A stretch of 64,000 bases of DNA from CALFMR01 sp035550595. GTDB lineage: Bacteria > Acidobacteriota > Vicinamibacteria > Vicinamibacterales > SCN-69-37. A program made the position numbers and the translations under genes. The stretch lies in the NCBI GenBank assembly GCA_035550595.1, contig DASZOV010000096.1:62001-126000 (forward strand), read 5' to 3'. Of this stretch, positions 18,693 to 27,930 are shown one piece after another; the stretch's first letter is position 1, and each line of letters opens with the position of its first letter. The notes beneath the pieces are model-generated. The model worked only from the letters and a program-made list of their open reading frames with translations, had not been told where the DNA came from and searched no databases.

Positions 18693-19366
18693 ATGCCGCG
18701 GCCTCGCTTCTTTCGTCTGCCCGATGACAAGCGCCGGCGCATCCTCGAGACCGCCGCGCTCGAGCTCGCGGCGCGCGGGTTCCGTGGCGCGTCGCTCAAC
18801 CGCATCATCAGCACCGCCGGCATCTCGAAGGGCGCCGCCTACTACTACTTCGACGACAAAGCCGACCTGTTCGCGGCCGTCATGCGGCACGGATGGCAGG
18901 CGCTCGCGCCGCCGCGGCCCTTCGATCTCGGAGCGCTCACGCGGAAGACGTTCTGGACGGATCTCGAAGCCGCCTATCGCGGCCTTCTCGCGCGCGTGCA
19001 GCAGGCGCCGTGGCTCACGGCCATCGGCAAGCTCGCCTACGGCCCGCTGCCGTCGACCGAAGCGACCGACGTCATGGCCGCGGAGTTCGCCCGCGCACGC
19101 GGCTGGCTGCGCGCCATCGTCGAGCGCGGACAAGCCCTCGGCACGATTCGCAGAGACGTGCCCGCCGACCTCCTGATGGCGACGGTCGCCGGCGCGTTCG
19201 AAGCGGCCGATCGCTGGATGGTCGAGGCATCGACCTCGATGTCGCACGACGAGATGGATCGGCTGGCGCTCGTGCTCTTCGCCATGATGCGGCAGGTCGT
19301 CGCGCCACCTGGCGCGGCGCGCCTTCGCGCGGCGCCTCGGCGCGCGGTGCGCACGCGGAGGCGCCG

Positions 19367-19370
<4 letters not shown>
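18693..19370 (+). CDS. TetR/AcrR family transcriptional regulator
   Basis: The 225-residue product from ATG 18693 opens with a typical TetR helix-turn-helix: DKRRRILETAALELAARGF, ASLNRIISTAGISKGAAYYYF, DDKADLFAAVM. The C-terminal half is the variable ligand-binding domain. The frame is open upstream to 18444 but that stretch covers the repeat and the operator-like palindrome, so the later ATG is preferred. The stop overlaps the next start (GTGA), so it is the first gene of a four-gene operon with an ABC exporter and an adaptor, which it probably represses until an inducer binds. Confidence 0.92.
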
Positions 19371-20089
<719 letters not shown>

Positions 20090-20096
20090 TCGCGCG

Positions 20097-22460
20097 ATGA
20101 GGACGCTCACCCGCAAGCTCGGACGCGACCTGTGGCGGACGCGGAGCCAGGGCCTGGCCGTCGCGCTCGTCATCGGCACGGGCGTGGCCGCGCACGTGCT
20201 GCTCTTCAGCACGTTCACGTCGCTGCAGCTCACCGAGGACCGGTACTACGAGCGCAGCCGCTTCGGTCAGGTGTTCGCGTCGCTCGTGCGCGCCCCGCTC
20301 GCGGTCACCGCCGACGTCGCCGCCATTCCCGGCGTCACGGCCTTCGACGCGCGCGTCGTCGTCGACGTCACGCTCGACGTCCCGGGCCGGACGGCGCCGG
20401 TGTCGGGCCGCCTGATCTCCGTGCCCGAGAGCGGTGCGATTCCCGTCAACGATCTCACGCTCACGTCGGGTCGCCTGCTGAATCCGGGTCGCGACGACGA
20501 GGCGCTGGCCGCGACGCGGTTCGCGACGGCCAATCACCTCGAGCCCGGCGACACGATCGAGGCGCTCATCAACGGCCGCCTTCGCACGCTGCGTCTCGTC
20601 GGCCTCGTCCAGTCACCGGAATACATCTATGCGATTCGGCCTGGCGAGCTCATCGCCGCCGACGCGGAGTTCGGCATCCTGTGGATGAACCGCAAGGCGC
20701 TCGCGACGGCGTTCCAGATGCAGGGCGCGTTCAACGATCTCGCGCTGCGGATCGCGCCCGGCGCTTCCAGTGCCGACGTCATCGGCCGGCTCGATCGGCT
20801 GCTCGAGCCTTACGGCGGTCTCGGCGCGATCGATCGCAGCCAGCAGCTCTCACACTTTTTCTTGCAGGGCGAAATCGACTCGCTGCGCGGAATGGGGCAG
20901 ACCGTGCCGGTCGTGTTCCTCGCTGTCGCGGCGTTCCTGCTGAACGTCGTCCTGACGCGGTTGGTGGCGGTCGAGCGCGAGCAGATCGCGGCGTTGAAGG
21001 CGCTCGGCTATCGCGGCCGAGAGATCGGCTGGCACTACGTTCAGTGGGCGCTCGCCGTCGCCATGAGCGGCGCGTTGGTCGGCGTCGTCGTGGGGGCGGG
21101 GCTCGGACGTGCGCTGACGCGCTTCTACACCGAGTTCTTCAACTTTCCGATCCTCGTCTATCGGCTGCCGCCGGCCGTCGTCATCGAGGGACTCGGCGTC
21201 GCCGTCCTCGCGGCCGTCGTCGGCGCGGTCGGGGCGGTGCGGCGCGTGGTCGCGCTTCCGGCCGCCGAGGCGATGCGGCCCGAGCCGCCGGCGCGCTATC
21301 GCGTGAGCGCCGTCGAACGCACCGGCCTCGGTCGCCGGCTCGCGCCGTGGACGCGCATGGTGCTGCGCCATCTGCAACGGCGACCCGGGCGGGCGGCGCT
21401 GTCAATCGTCGCCGTGGCCTTCAGCGGCGCGCTGCTCATCGCGGGACTCTTCAGTCTCGATTCGATCCACGCGATTACGGACATCGAGTTCTACGACGCC
21501 GAGCGCTATGACGTCATGGTGACGTTCCGTCAACCGCTCTCGGCCGCGGCGGCCGACGAGATGGCGCGGTTGCCCGGCGTCCGAATGACGGAGCCGTTTC
21601 GCACGGTGGCGGCGCGGCTCACGTCGGGGACGCGGACGCGGCCGGTCGCCATCATGGGGTTGCCGGCCAGTGGCACGCTCAGCCGCGTCATCGACGGCTG
21701 GCAGACGTTCGACGACCTGCCGCCCGGCGGCCTCGTGCTTTCGCGAAAGCTCGCCGATCTCGTCGGCGTTGCACCTGGCGAGCGGGTGCACGTCGACGTG
21801 CTCGAAGGGCGACGGCCCAGCCGCGATGTCGTCGTCGCGCGCGTCGTCGACGATTATCTCGGGACGAATGCCTACATGCGCGCCGATGTGCTGCACCAGC
21901 TCATGCAGGAGGGCGGCACGGTCTCGGGCGCGTACTTGCGCGTGGACCCGATCGCGAGCGACGCGCTGTACCGGCGCCTGCGCGCCACGCCCGCCGTGGC
22001 CGGCGTCGCCGTCAAGCAGGCGACGATTGACAACTTCACGAACACGCTCGCCGCGAGCGTGGGCATCACACGGACGACGACCGTCCTCTTTGCGGCGATC
22101 ATCGCCTTTGGCGTCGTCTACAACACGGTGCGCGTGGCGTTGTCCGAGCGCGGCCGCGAGCTCGCAACGCTGCGGGTGATCGGGTTCACCAAGGGAGAAA
22201 TCGCGCGTGTGCTCTTCGGCGAGTGGATCGTGCTCACGATCGTCGCGCTCCCACTCGGCGTAGCCATCGGCTACGGGCTCGCCGCGCTCGTCGTGCAGGC
22301 GTTCAACACGGATGTCTATCGCCTGCCGTTCATCGTGTCGGCGAGGACGTGCGCGTGGTCGATCCTGACGGTCGTCGCGGCCGCGGCCGTATCCGGGCTC
22401 GTCGTGGGGCGCCGCCTGAGCGCGCTCGATCTCATCGCCGTGCTGAAAACGCGGGAGTGA
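20097..22460 (+). CDS. ABC transporter permease with two FtsX domains (MacB/DevC-like)
   Basis: ATG 20097 gives 787 residues. An N-terminal membrane helix (~20-40) is followed by a large periplasmic domain (~45-270), three membrane segments (~275-420: PVVFLAVAAFLLNVVLTRLVAVEREQ split by loops), a second N-terminal-type helix near 445 (LSIVAVAFSGALLIAGLF), a second periplasmic domain and three more helices ending VLKTRE. ALKALGYRGREI and TLRVIGFTKGEI are FtsX coupling motifs. Both FtsX halves are on one chain, so a single permease may pair with the ATPase dimer. It forms a tripartite pump with its neighbours. Confidence 0.9.
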   Translation: MRTLTRKLGRDLWRTRSQGLAVALVIGTGVAAHVLLFSTFTSLQLTEDRYYERSRFGQVFASLVRAPLAVTADVAAIPGVTAFDARVVVDVTLDVPGRTAPVSGRLISVPESGAIPVNDLTLTSGRLLNPGRDDEALAATRFATANHLEPGDTIEALINGRLRTLRLVGLVQSPEYIYAIRPGELIAADAEFGILWMNRKALATAFQMQGAFNDLALRIAPGASSADVIGRLDRLLEPYGGLGAIDRSQQLSHFFLQGEIDSLRGMGQTVPVVFLAVAAFLLNVVLTRLVAVEREQIAALKALGYRGREIGWHYVQWALAVAMSGALVGVVVGAGLGRALTRFYTEFFNFPILVYRLPPAVVIEGLGVAVLAAVVGAVGAVRRVVALPAAEAMRPEPPARYRVSAVERTGLGRRLAPWTRMVLRHLQRRPGRAALSIVAVAFSGALLIAGLFSLDSIHAITDIEFYDAERYDVMVTFRQPLSAAAADEMARLPGVRMTEPFRTVAARLTSGTRTRPVAIMGLPASGTLSRVIDGWQTFDDLPPGGLVLSRKLADLVGVAPGERVHVDVLEGRRPSRDVVVARVVDDYLGTNAYMRADVLHQLMQEGGTVSGAYLRVDPIASDALYRRLRATPAVAGVAVKQATIDNFTNTLAASVGITRTTTVLFAAIIAFGVVYNTVRVALSERGRELATLRVIGFTKGEIARVLFGEWIVLTIVALPLGVAIGYGLAALVVQAFNTDVYRLPFIVSARTCAWSILTVVAAAAVSGLVVGRRLSALDLIAVLKTRE

Positions 22461-22462
22461 CC

Positions 22463-23650
22463 ATGCACGTGTCCGTCCGTCGTGGCGTGTTCTGGGGCGT
22501 CGTCCTCGTCATTGGCGTCGCCGGGATCGCCTGGCTGTTCCGGCCCGCCGCCGTTCCGGTCGATCTCGGCGAGGTGACGCGGGGCGATCTGCAAGTCACG
22601 CTCGATCATGAGGGCCAGACGGCCGTTCGGCACCGCTACGTCGTGGCCGCGCCGGTCGGCGGCCGGCTGATGCGCATCGATCTCGAGCCGGGCGACGCCG
22701 TGACGGCCGGGCAGACGGTCGCGACGATCGGGCCGGACGTGCCGCCGCTGCTCGACGCGCGTACGCGCACCGCGGCCGAGGCCCGCGTGAAGGCCGCCGA
22801 CGCGGCCGTCGCGCAGGCGCGTGCGACGCTGGCGCAGGCCGAATCCGCCAGTGAGCAGGCCGAGCGCGAACGCGCCCGGATGGCGCGGCTCTTCGCCGGC
22901 GATGCGATCGCGCGGAGCGATTTGGACGTGGCCGAGACCGAGGCCCGCGTGCGCGTCGAGGCCGTGGCTGCCGCCCGTGCCGCGCTCGCGGCCGCGATGC
23001 ACGAAGCCGACGAGGCGCGCGCGGCGCTGACCTCGCCGGCTGGTGCCGGTGGTCAACCCGTCTTGGTACACGCGCCAGTCGGTGGCGTGATCTTGCGCCG
23101 CCTGCACGAGAGCGAGACGCCGGTGCCGGCAGGCGACGCGCTCGTCGAGATCGCGAATCCCGCGGACCTCGAGGTCATCGCCGATTACCTCTCGACCGAT
23201 GCCGTCCAGATGCGTCCCGGACTACGGGCCATCGTCGAGCGCTGGGGCGGCGGCGGCGATCTCGCGGCGCACGTGCGACTCGTCGAGCCGGGGGCGTTCA
23301 CCAAGGTGTCGGCGCTCGGCGTGGAAGAGCAGCGCGTCAACGTCCATCTCGTCTTCGACGATCCGGCGGGTGCCTGGCGCGCGCTCGGCGACGGCTATCG
23401 CGTCGAGACGCGCGTCGTGATCTGGTCGGCGTCGAATGTTCTGAAGGTTCCCTCGAGCGCGTTGTTCCGGACCGGCGACCAGTGGACGACATATGTCGTG
23501 CGCGACGGCCGGGCGGATCGGCGTCCCGTCGACGTGGGCCACGATACCGGACTCGAAGCAGAAGTGCGCAGCGGCCTGAACGAGCACGACCACGTGATCC
23601 TGCATCCGTCGGACCGCGTCGCGCCGGGCGTGAGAGTCGCTGCGCGGTGA
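22463..23650 (+). CDS. Periplasmic adaptor (HlyD/MacA-type membrane fusion protein)
   Basis: ATG 22463 lies 2 bases after the permease stop; 395 residues. One N-terminal membrane anchor (FWGVVLVIGVAGIAWLF) is followed by a biotinyl-lipoyl half (GRLMRIDLEPGDAVTAGQTVATIGP), an alpha-helical hairpin rich in Ala and Glu (~95-180), the second lipoyl half (VLVHAPVGGVILRRLHES) and beta-barrel domains to the end. It would link the MacB-like permease to an outer-membrane channel; no TolC-type gene is present in the window, so a channel encoded elsewhere is probably used. Confidence 0.92.
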   Translation: MHVSVRRGVFWGVVLVIGVAGIAWLFRPAAVPVDLGEVTRGDLQVTLDHEGQTAVRHRYVVAAPVGGRLMRIDLEPGDAVTAGQTVATIGPDVPPLLDARTRTAAEARVKAADAAVAQARATLAQAESASEQAERERARMARLFAGDAIARSDLDVAETEARVRVEAVAAARAALAAAMHEADEARAALTSPAGAGGQPVLVHAPVGGVILRRLHESETPVPAGDALVEIANPADLEVIADYLSTDAVQMRPGLRAIVERWGGGGDLAAHVRLVEPGAFTKVSALGVEEQRVNVHLVFDDPAGAWRALGDGYRVETRVVIWSASNVLKVPSSALFRTGDQWTTYVVRDGRADRRPVDVGHDTGLEAEVRSGLNEHDHVILHPSDRVAPGVRVAAR

Positions 23651-23673
23651 CGGGCGCCGCGCAGTGCTATAGT
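23645..23673 (+). promoter_or_regulatory. Extended -10 promoter before the esterase gene
   Basis: TGCTATAGT is an extended -10 (TATAGT at 23668-23673) lying just after the adaptor stop codon and 36 bases before the esterase start. There is no good -35 at the expected spacing (CGGTGA at 23645), consistent with an extended -10 promoter. The esterase is therefore probably a separate transcription unit. Confidence 0.5.
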
Positions 23674-23709
23674 CGGCGGCCTCACGTACATCCCGAGAGG
23701 ACGAGACAG

Positions 23710-24858
23710 ATGAGATTTCCATCCGCTGGCATGGGCATCGGTGTCGCAATCGTGATCGGGTTGATGGGGAGTGTGCCGCTCGTCGCGCAGCGTGGCGGCT
23801 CGCCGGCGTCCTCACCGGCCGTACGGCCCGCGCCACGGCCGACGCCGCCGACGCGCGATCCGCACACCGCCGGTTACGTTCAAGCGCGTGAGTTACCCGA
23901 CGGCACCATCCCGCCCGTCGACGAGGACGGGAACTTCATCATCGGACCGACGCATCCGCCGGCACCGGAGATGACGGCAGAGAATCTGACGCACGGACAT
24001 CTCGTCAGCTTCACCATGCGATCGGACGAGAGCACGATCTATCCCGGGATCGCGCGCGACGCCGGCACGTTCGGAACGCCCGATCCCATGAATCCCGCGC
24101 GACTGATCGTGACGACGAGCCACCCGGCGCCGTATACGCGCCACGTGACCGTCTATGTGCCGGATGCCTACGTCGCCGGTACACCCGCGCCGTTCATCGT
24201 CGGCGCCGACGGTCCTGATCAGATGCTGTTCACGGCGCTCGACGGGCTCATCCCCGCGCACCGCGTGCCGGCGATGATCGCGATTTCGATCGGTAACGGC
24301 AGCGGCGACGCGCAGGGCAGCGAGCGCGGTCTCGAATACGACACGATGTCAGGCCGCTATGCGGAGTTCGTCGAGACGGAAATCCTGCCGCGCGTCGAAC
24401 GCGAAGCGGGCGTCACGCTCACGCACGATCCCGATCTCCGCGCGACGATGGGCGGCAGCTCCGGTGGATCGGCGGCGCTCATCATGGCGTGGTATCACCC
24501 TGACCTCTACCATCGCGTGCTGACGTATTCGGGCACGTACGTCAACCAGCAGTGGCCCTCGAATCCGGAAACGCCGGGCGGCGCGTGGGAGTTCCATCGC
24601 ACGCTCATTCCGGCGAGCCCGGTGAAGCCGATCCGGATCTGGATGGAGGTCGGCGATCGCGATCTCTACAACCCGAACGTCATGCGCGACGGGATGCACG
24701 ACTGGGTCGTCGCCAACGAGCGGATGGCCGAGGCGCTCGCGGCCAAGGGCTATCACTATCAGTTCGTTTTCGCGAAAAACGCGGGACACGTCGATCGCGG
24801 CGTCAAGGCGCAGACGCTGCCCGAGGCGCTCGAGTGGCTGTGGAAAGGCGCCGAGTAG
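23710..24858 (+). CDS. Secreted esterase of the enterochelin-esterase/esterase-D type
   Basis: ATG follows GAGAGGACGAGACAG. The 382-residue protein has a signal peptide (MRFPSAGMGIGVAIVIGLMGSVPLVAQ) and a Pro-rich linker. An alpha/beta-hydrolase domain of the Fes/esterase-D family follows: nucleophile elbow GGSSGG (Ser near residue 250), a late Asp in MEVGDRDLYNP, and a His in NAGHVDRG. VTVYVPDAYVAGTPAPFIVGADG resembles the N-terminal strand region of enterochelin esterase-like enzymes. It probably cleaves an ester in the periplasm or outside the cell. The true substrate could be a siderophore, a feruloyl sugar or something else. Confidence 0.85.
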   Translation: MRFPSAGMGIGVAIVIGLMGSVPLVAQRGGSPASSPAVRPAPRPTPPTRDPHTAGYVQARELPDGTIPPVDEDGNFIIGPTHPPAPEMTAENLTHGHLVSFTMRSDESTIYPGIARDAGTFGTPDPMNPARLIVTTSHPAPYTRHVTVYVPDAYVAGTPAPFIVGADGPDQMLFTALDGLIPAHRVPAMIAISIGNGSGDAQGSERGLEYDTMSGRYAEFVETEILPRVEREAGVTLTHDPDLRATMGGSSGGSAALIMAWYHPDLYHRVLTYSGTYVNQQWPSNPETPGGAWEFHRTLIPASPVKPIRIWMEVGDRDLYNPNVMRDGMHDWVVANERMAEALAAKGYHYQFVFAKNAGHVDRGVKAQTLPEALEWLWKGAE

Positions 24859-24860
24859 GC

Positions 24861-24950
24861 GTCATCTTCTCTGCAACGCGTTGGGGCCCCACCCCCAACG
24901 CTACGCGCTTCGCCGCCCTCGCTCCGCTCGGGGGCTCGCGGTGTCATCTT
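24861..24950 (+). repeat. GGGGCCCC-core intergenic repeat, copy B
   Basis: GTCATCTTCTCTGCAA is followed by a perfect 9-bp hairpin: GCGTTGGGG (24878-24886), loop CCCCAC, CCCCAACGC (24893-24901). It then has CGCCGCCCTCGCTCCGCTC and GGGGGCTCGCGGTGTCATC. Compared with copy A the stem differs by a compensated pair (T-A for C-G), so pairing is kept. It fills the gap between two convergent genes. Confidence 0.75.
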
Positions 24951-25633
24951 TATTTGGTCGCGCTAGCGCCTGTCAGCACTTTCAGCGCCTGGCCGACTTC
25001 GTCGGTGCGCGAGACGAGCAGCACGGTCGTGCCGACGTGCACGGCCGATGACCCGCGTGGGGCCTCGACGGTGCCGTCCGCCTGATACAGCGCGGCGACG
25101 ACCGAGGACGATGGAAAGCCGGGCAGCGCGGCGAGCTCGCTGATCGTCCGGCCGGCCGCGGCGCTGCCTTCGGGAATCGTCACCTCGAAAGCGACGGCCG
25201 ATCCGTTGCCGAGGAGCATCGCGTGGCGGATCGCTTCGTGTTCGATCGCCGTAGCCACCGCGCCGATGATCAGGTCCGTCTCCGACAGCACGCGATCGAT
25301 ACCCGCCGCCGCATAGACCGGCCCGTACGCGTTGTCGCGCATGCGAACCATGACGCGATCGACGCCCGCCGCGCGCGCGAGCAGCGCGACGGCCAGGTTG
25401 TCGGCGTCGCGCCGGAGCATGGCGACGACGACGTCGCTGTGGGCAATGTCCGCCTCGTCGAGCATCGCGGCCATCGTCGCGTCGCCGGTGAGCGCGATGA
25501 GACCGTACTGTTCCGAGGCGCGGCGCGTGACCGCGGCGTCGTGGTCGATGACGGTGACGATGTGGCCGATGCGCGTGAGGTGCGTGGCGACTTCGAGTCC
25601 GGCACGGCCGGCGCCGACAATGACAATCTTCAT
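24950..25633 (-). CDS. RCK (TrkA-type) NAD-binding regulatory subunit
   Basis: The 227-residue cytoplasmic protein begins MKIVIVGAGRAGLEVA, the GxGxxG Rossmann nucleotide site, with an acidic strand end in VIDHD; this is the TrkA-N (RCK_N) fold at ~1-120. The C-terminal part (VAFEVTIPEGSAAAGRTISEL) is a TrkA-C (RCK_C) ligand domain. Such subunits gate K+ channels, Trk/Ktr transporters or CPA antiporters. Its start overlaps the stop of the antiporter gene by one base (TGATG), so it is most likely the nucleotide-sensing regulator of that antiporter. Confidence 0.9.
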   Translation of the reverse strand: MKIVIVGAGRAGLEVATHLTRIGHIVTVIDHDAAVTRRASEQYGLIALTGDATMAAMLDEADIAHSDVVVAMLRRDADNLAVALLARAAGVDRVMVRMRDNAYGPVYAAAGIDRVLSETDLIIGAVATAIEHEAIRHAMLLGNGSAVAFEVTIPEGSAAAGRTISELAALPGFPSSSVVAALYQADGTVEAPRGSSAVHVGTTVLLVSRTDEVGQALKVLTGASATK

Positions 25634-27159
25634 CAGTCGTCGTGCTCCATGTGAAAGACCTGGAGGATCTGCTCGTCGAGGGCGGCAACCTCGGTGCGAG
25701 CCGTGTGTTCGGTGATGAGCCCGCGGCGCTCCGCGTCGAGGATGGCCGACTTGCGCGCCGACAGCACGGCGTGTAGCGCGACGTCCGAGCCAGCCGCCGT
25801 GCCGGGCTCGACGCGCAGGACGCGCTCGGCGTCGATGATGTCGCGCTGGAACGCGGCCCAGCGCTCGGCGTGCTCGTGGCGCGACACGAGACCGGACGCG
25901 AGCAGGCCGTCGAGCTCAGCCTGTGCCCGTCTCGCGCCGATGAGCACCGCGCGAGACCGGTCCGCGGCCTCGCCGCCCGCGCCGCCAGCCAGGCCGATCG
26001 CCGTGAGGAAACGGCGGAAGGGGAGCGCCTGCGTCACCAGCGTGATGAGCGTGACGCCGAAGACGATCGCGATGAGTCGCTCGCGATAAGGAATCGTCGC
26101 GGGCAAGGCGAGCACCGCGGCCATCGACAGCGCGCCCTTGACGTTGCCGAACACCATCACGTGCTGCCACCGCCACGGCACGTCGTCTCTGGTGACGGCG
26201 CGCAGCGTACCCATGCAGCCGTAGACGGCGACGGCGCGGCCGGCGTGCAATGCCACGACGGCCAAGAGGATCGGCACGGCTTCGCGCAGCAGAAGGTCCG
26301 ATCGCAGTTGCATGCCGACGAGCAGGAACAGCCAGACGTTCAGGACGAAGCCGGCGGTTTCCCAGAATCCCTGCAGGGCGAGCACGCGCGACGGCTCCAG
26401 TCGCATGCGCATCTCGTGGCCGACGAGCACGCCGGCGAGTACGACTGCGATGACGGGCGATCCGCCGAGATGATCGGCGACGAGCGACGTCGCGAAGACG
26501 ACGACGAGCGAGGCGAGAGTGGCCGTGAGATCGTCCGGCGCGCGGCGCAGGACGATCGCGCCGAGCGTGCCGAACGCCGTGCCGAGCAGCGCGCCCGCGA
26601 TGATGGCGACGACCAGCATGTGCGTGATGTCGATGCCGTTGACGTGACCGGCCATCACGACCGTCGACGCGACGCTCACGAGCACGAGGGCCGTGCCGTC
26701 GTTGAAGAGGCTCTCGCCCTCCATGATGGCGGCCAGCCGGTGCGGCACGCGCACGCTGCGGAAGGCGAGCAGCACGCTGACCGTGTCGGTGATGGCCAGC
26801 ACGGCGCCCAGGAGCAAGGCGATGGGCAGCGGCAGGTGAATGAGCCACTCGGCCAGGAACGCCGTGACGACGAGCGAGATCGCCACGCCGGGCAGCGCCA
26901 GCGCCAGGATGGGCCGCGCCGTCTGACGCATGCTGGCCGCGTCGGCCGAGAGCGCGCCCTGGAAGACCAGGATCGGGAGGAACACCATCAGCACGACGCC
27001 GGGCTCCATCGGCGTCTCGGGCAGCACGTTCATCAACACGAGCAGCAGGCCGACGACGACGAGCGCGACGTTGTAGGGCACGCTGATGCGCTTCGCGCTG
27101 ATCGCGACCGCCGACCCGACGGCCAGCACGAGCAGCAACTGGTCGAGATACTCACGCAC
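25633..27159 (-). CDS. CPA1-family Na+/H+ (or K+/H+) antiporter
   Basis: The 508-residue protein starts at GTG 27159 (MREYLDQLLLVLAVGSAVAI). It has about 12 hydrophobic helices over residues 5-400 and the CPA1 motifs ITDTVSVLLAF (cation site) and EGESLFNDGTALV (re-entrant region). The last ~110 residues are hydrophilic and helical (AQAELDGLLASGL, AERRGLITEHTARTEVAAL), a cytoplasmic tail as in NhaP-type antiporters. It exchanges a monovalent cation for protons at the inner membrane. Coupled to the RCK gene downstream. Confidence 0.92.
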   Translation of the reverse strand: MREYLDQLLLVLAVGSAVAISAKRISVPYNVALVVVGLLLVLMNVLPETPMEPGVVLMVFLPILVFQGALSADAASMRQTARPILALALPGVAISLVVTAFLAEWLIHLPLPIALLLGAVLAITDTVSVLLAFRSVRVPHRLAAIMEGESLFNDGTALVLVSVASTVVMAGHVNGIDITHMLVVAIIAGALLGTAFGTLGAIVLRRAPDDLTATLASLVVVFATSLVADHLGGSPVIAVVLAGVLVGHEMRMRLEPSRVLALQGFWETAGFVLNVWLFLLVGMQLRSDLLLREAVPILLAVVALHAGRAVAVYGCMGTLRAVTRDDVPWRWQHVMVFGNVKGALSMAAVLALPATIPYRERLIAIVFGVTLITLVTQALPFRRFLTAIGLAGGAGGEAADRSRAVLIGARRAQAELDGLLASGLVSRHEHAERWAAFQRDIIDAERVLRVEPGTAAGSDVALHAVLSARKSAILDAERRGLITEHTARTEVAALDEQILQVFHMEHDD

Positions 27160-27233
27160 GGCGCGGCCCCACGGTCATCGAGCGCATGTGTGCATGATAG
27201 GGCACTGAAGAAGGAGACACGGGACAGGACCAA

Positions 27234-27393
27234 AAAAGATGACACCGCGAGCCCCGAGCGTAGCAAGGGGCGAAGCGCGCCAATAAAAGTCCGCGAAGCC
27301 CGCGACGGAGGAGCGGCGCTGAGCGGGCGAGCGGGGGTGGGGCCCCGCGAGCGGATAAAAAAGATGTGCCCCAACGCACGGCAAAGAAGATGG
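27234..27393 (-). repeat. GGGGCCCC-core intergenic repeat, copy C
   Basis: It lies in reverse orientation to copies A and B: GATGACACCGCGAGCCCC, GGCGAAGCGCG, then a module TCCGCGAAGCCCGCGAC with GGAGCGGCGCTGAGCGGG, then GGGGTGGGGCCCC (near 27335-27347). Pairing at this core is reduced to about 6 bp. A second short remnant with CCCCAACGCA follows near 27370. Lies between the divergent antiporter and PadR genes; nothing coding is seen in this 306-base gap. Confidence 0.7.
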
Positions 27394-27404
27394 CTTGCGC
27401 CCGC

Positions 27405-27433
27405 TTGACCGCCGCGAAGCGGCGCCCTAGACT
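27405..27433 (+). promoter_or_regulatory. Sigma-70 promoter of the first PadR gene
   Basis: TTGACC (27405-27410), exactly 17 bases, then TAGACT (27428-27433). The spacer holds a small inverted repeat, GCCGC-GAA-GCGGC, which could be an operator. The start codon follows 33 bases after the -10. Confidence 0.7.
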
Positions 27434-27465
27434 CTACCCATCGCCTCTCGATAGGAGCGCTTCGC

Positions 27466-27798
27466 ATGAGCCGCACGTCGCCCGATCTCCTGCCCGGCAC
27501 ACTCGATCTGCTCATCCTGCGCGTGCTTGCGCGCGAACCACTGCACGGCTACGGGATCGCGCAGCGGCTGAAGACGATCTCGCGCGACGTGCTGCAGGTG
27601 GGCGAGAGCTCGCTCTATCCGGCGCTGCAGCGGCTGCTGCTAAACGGCTACGTCGACGCCGAGTGGGCCCCGTCCGAGAACAATCGCCGCGCGCGCTACT
27701 ACACGCTCACCCGCGACGGCCGCAAGCACCTCGCCGCCGAACGCGAAGAATTCGACGCTATTGTCTCGGCGATCCAGCGCGTCTTGCAGACGGCGTGA
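27466..27798 (+). CDS. PadR family transcriptional regulator
   Basis: The 110-residue winged-helix protein starts after ATAGGAGCGC. LPGTLDLLILRVLAREPLHGYGIAQRL is the family hallmark (PF03551), followed by the wing VGESSLYPALQRLL and the C-terminal dimerisation helix. It belongs to the short PadR group that in Acidobacteriota usually sits beside ADOP permeases. Here no permease follows; the next gene is on the other strand, so this copy looks orphaned. Confidence 0.93.
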   Translation: MSRTSPDLLPGTLDLLILRVLAREPLHGYGIAQRLKTISRDVLQVGESSLYPALQRLLLNGYVDAEWAPSENNRRARYYTLTRDGRKHLAAEREEFDAIVSAIQRVLQTA

Positions 27799-27817
27799 GA
27801 GAGCCGACAGGGGCCGC

Positions 27818-27920
27818 CTTCTTTTTTTAAGTCGCGTTGGGGCCCCACCCCCAACGCCTGGCCAGACTATCGCTCCGCCCTCAGCACGCGCGCCTTGCGC
27901 GCGGCTTCGGGCCTGTCAAC
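27818..27920 (+). repeat. GGGGCCCC-core intergenic repeat, copy D
   Basis: CTTCTTTTTTTAAG precedes a perfect 9-bp hairpin: GCGTTGGGG (27834-27842), loop CCCCAC, CCCCAACGC (27849-27857). The right part has diverged but keeps CTCCGCCCTC and a second hairpin GCGCGC-CTT-GCGCGC. It separates two convergent genes and could act as a bidirectional terminator. Confidence 0.7.
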
Positions 27921-27930
27921 CTCTTTAAAT

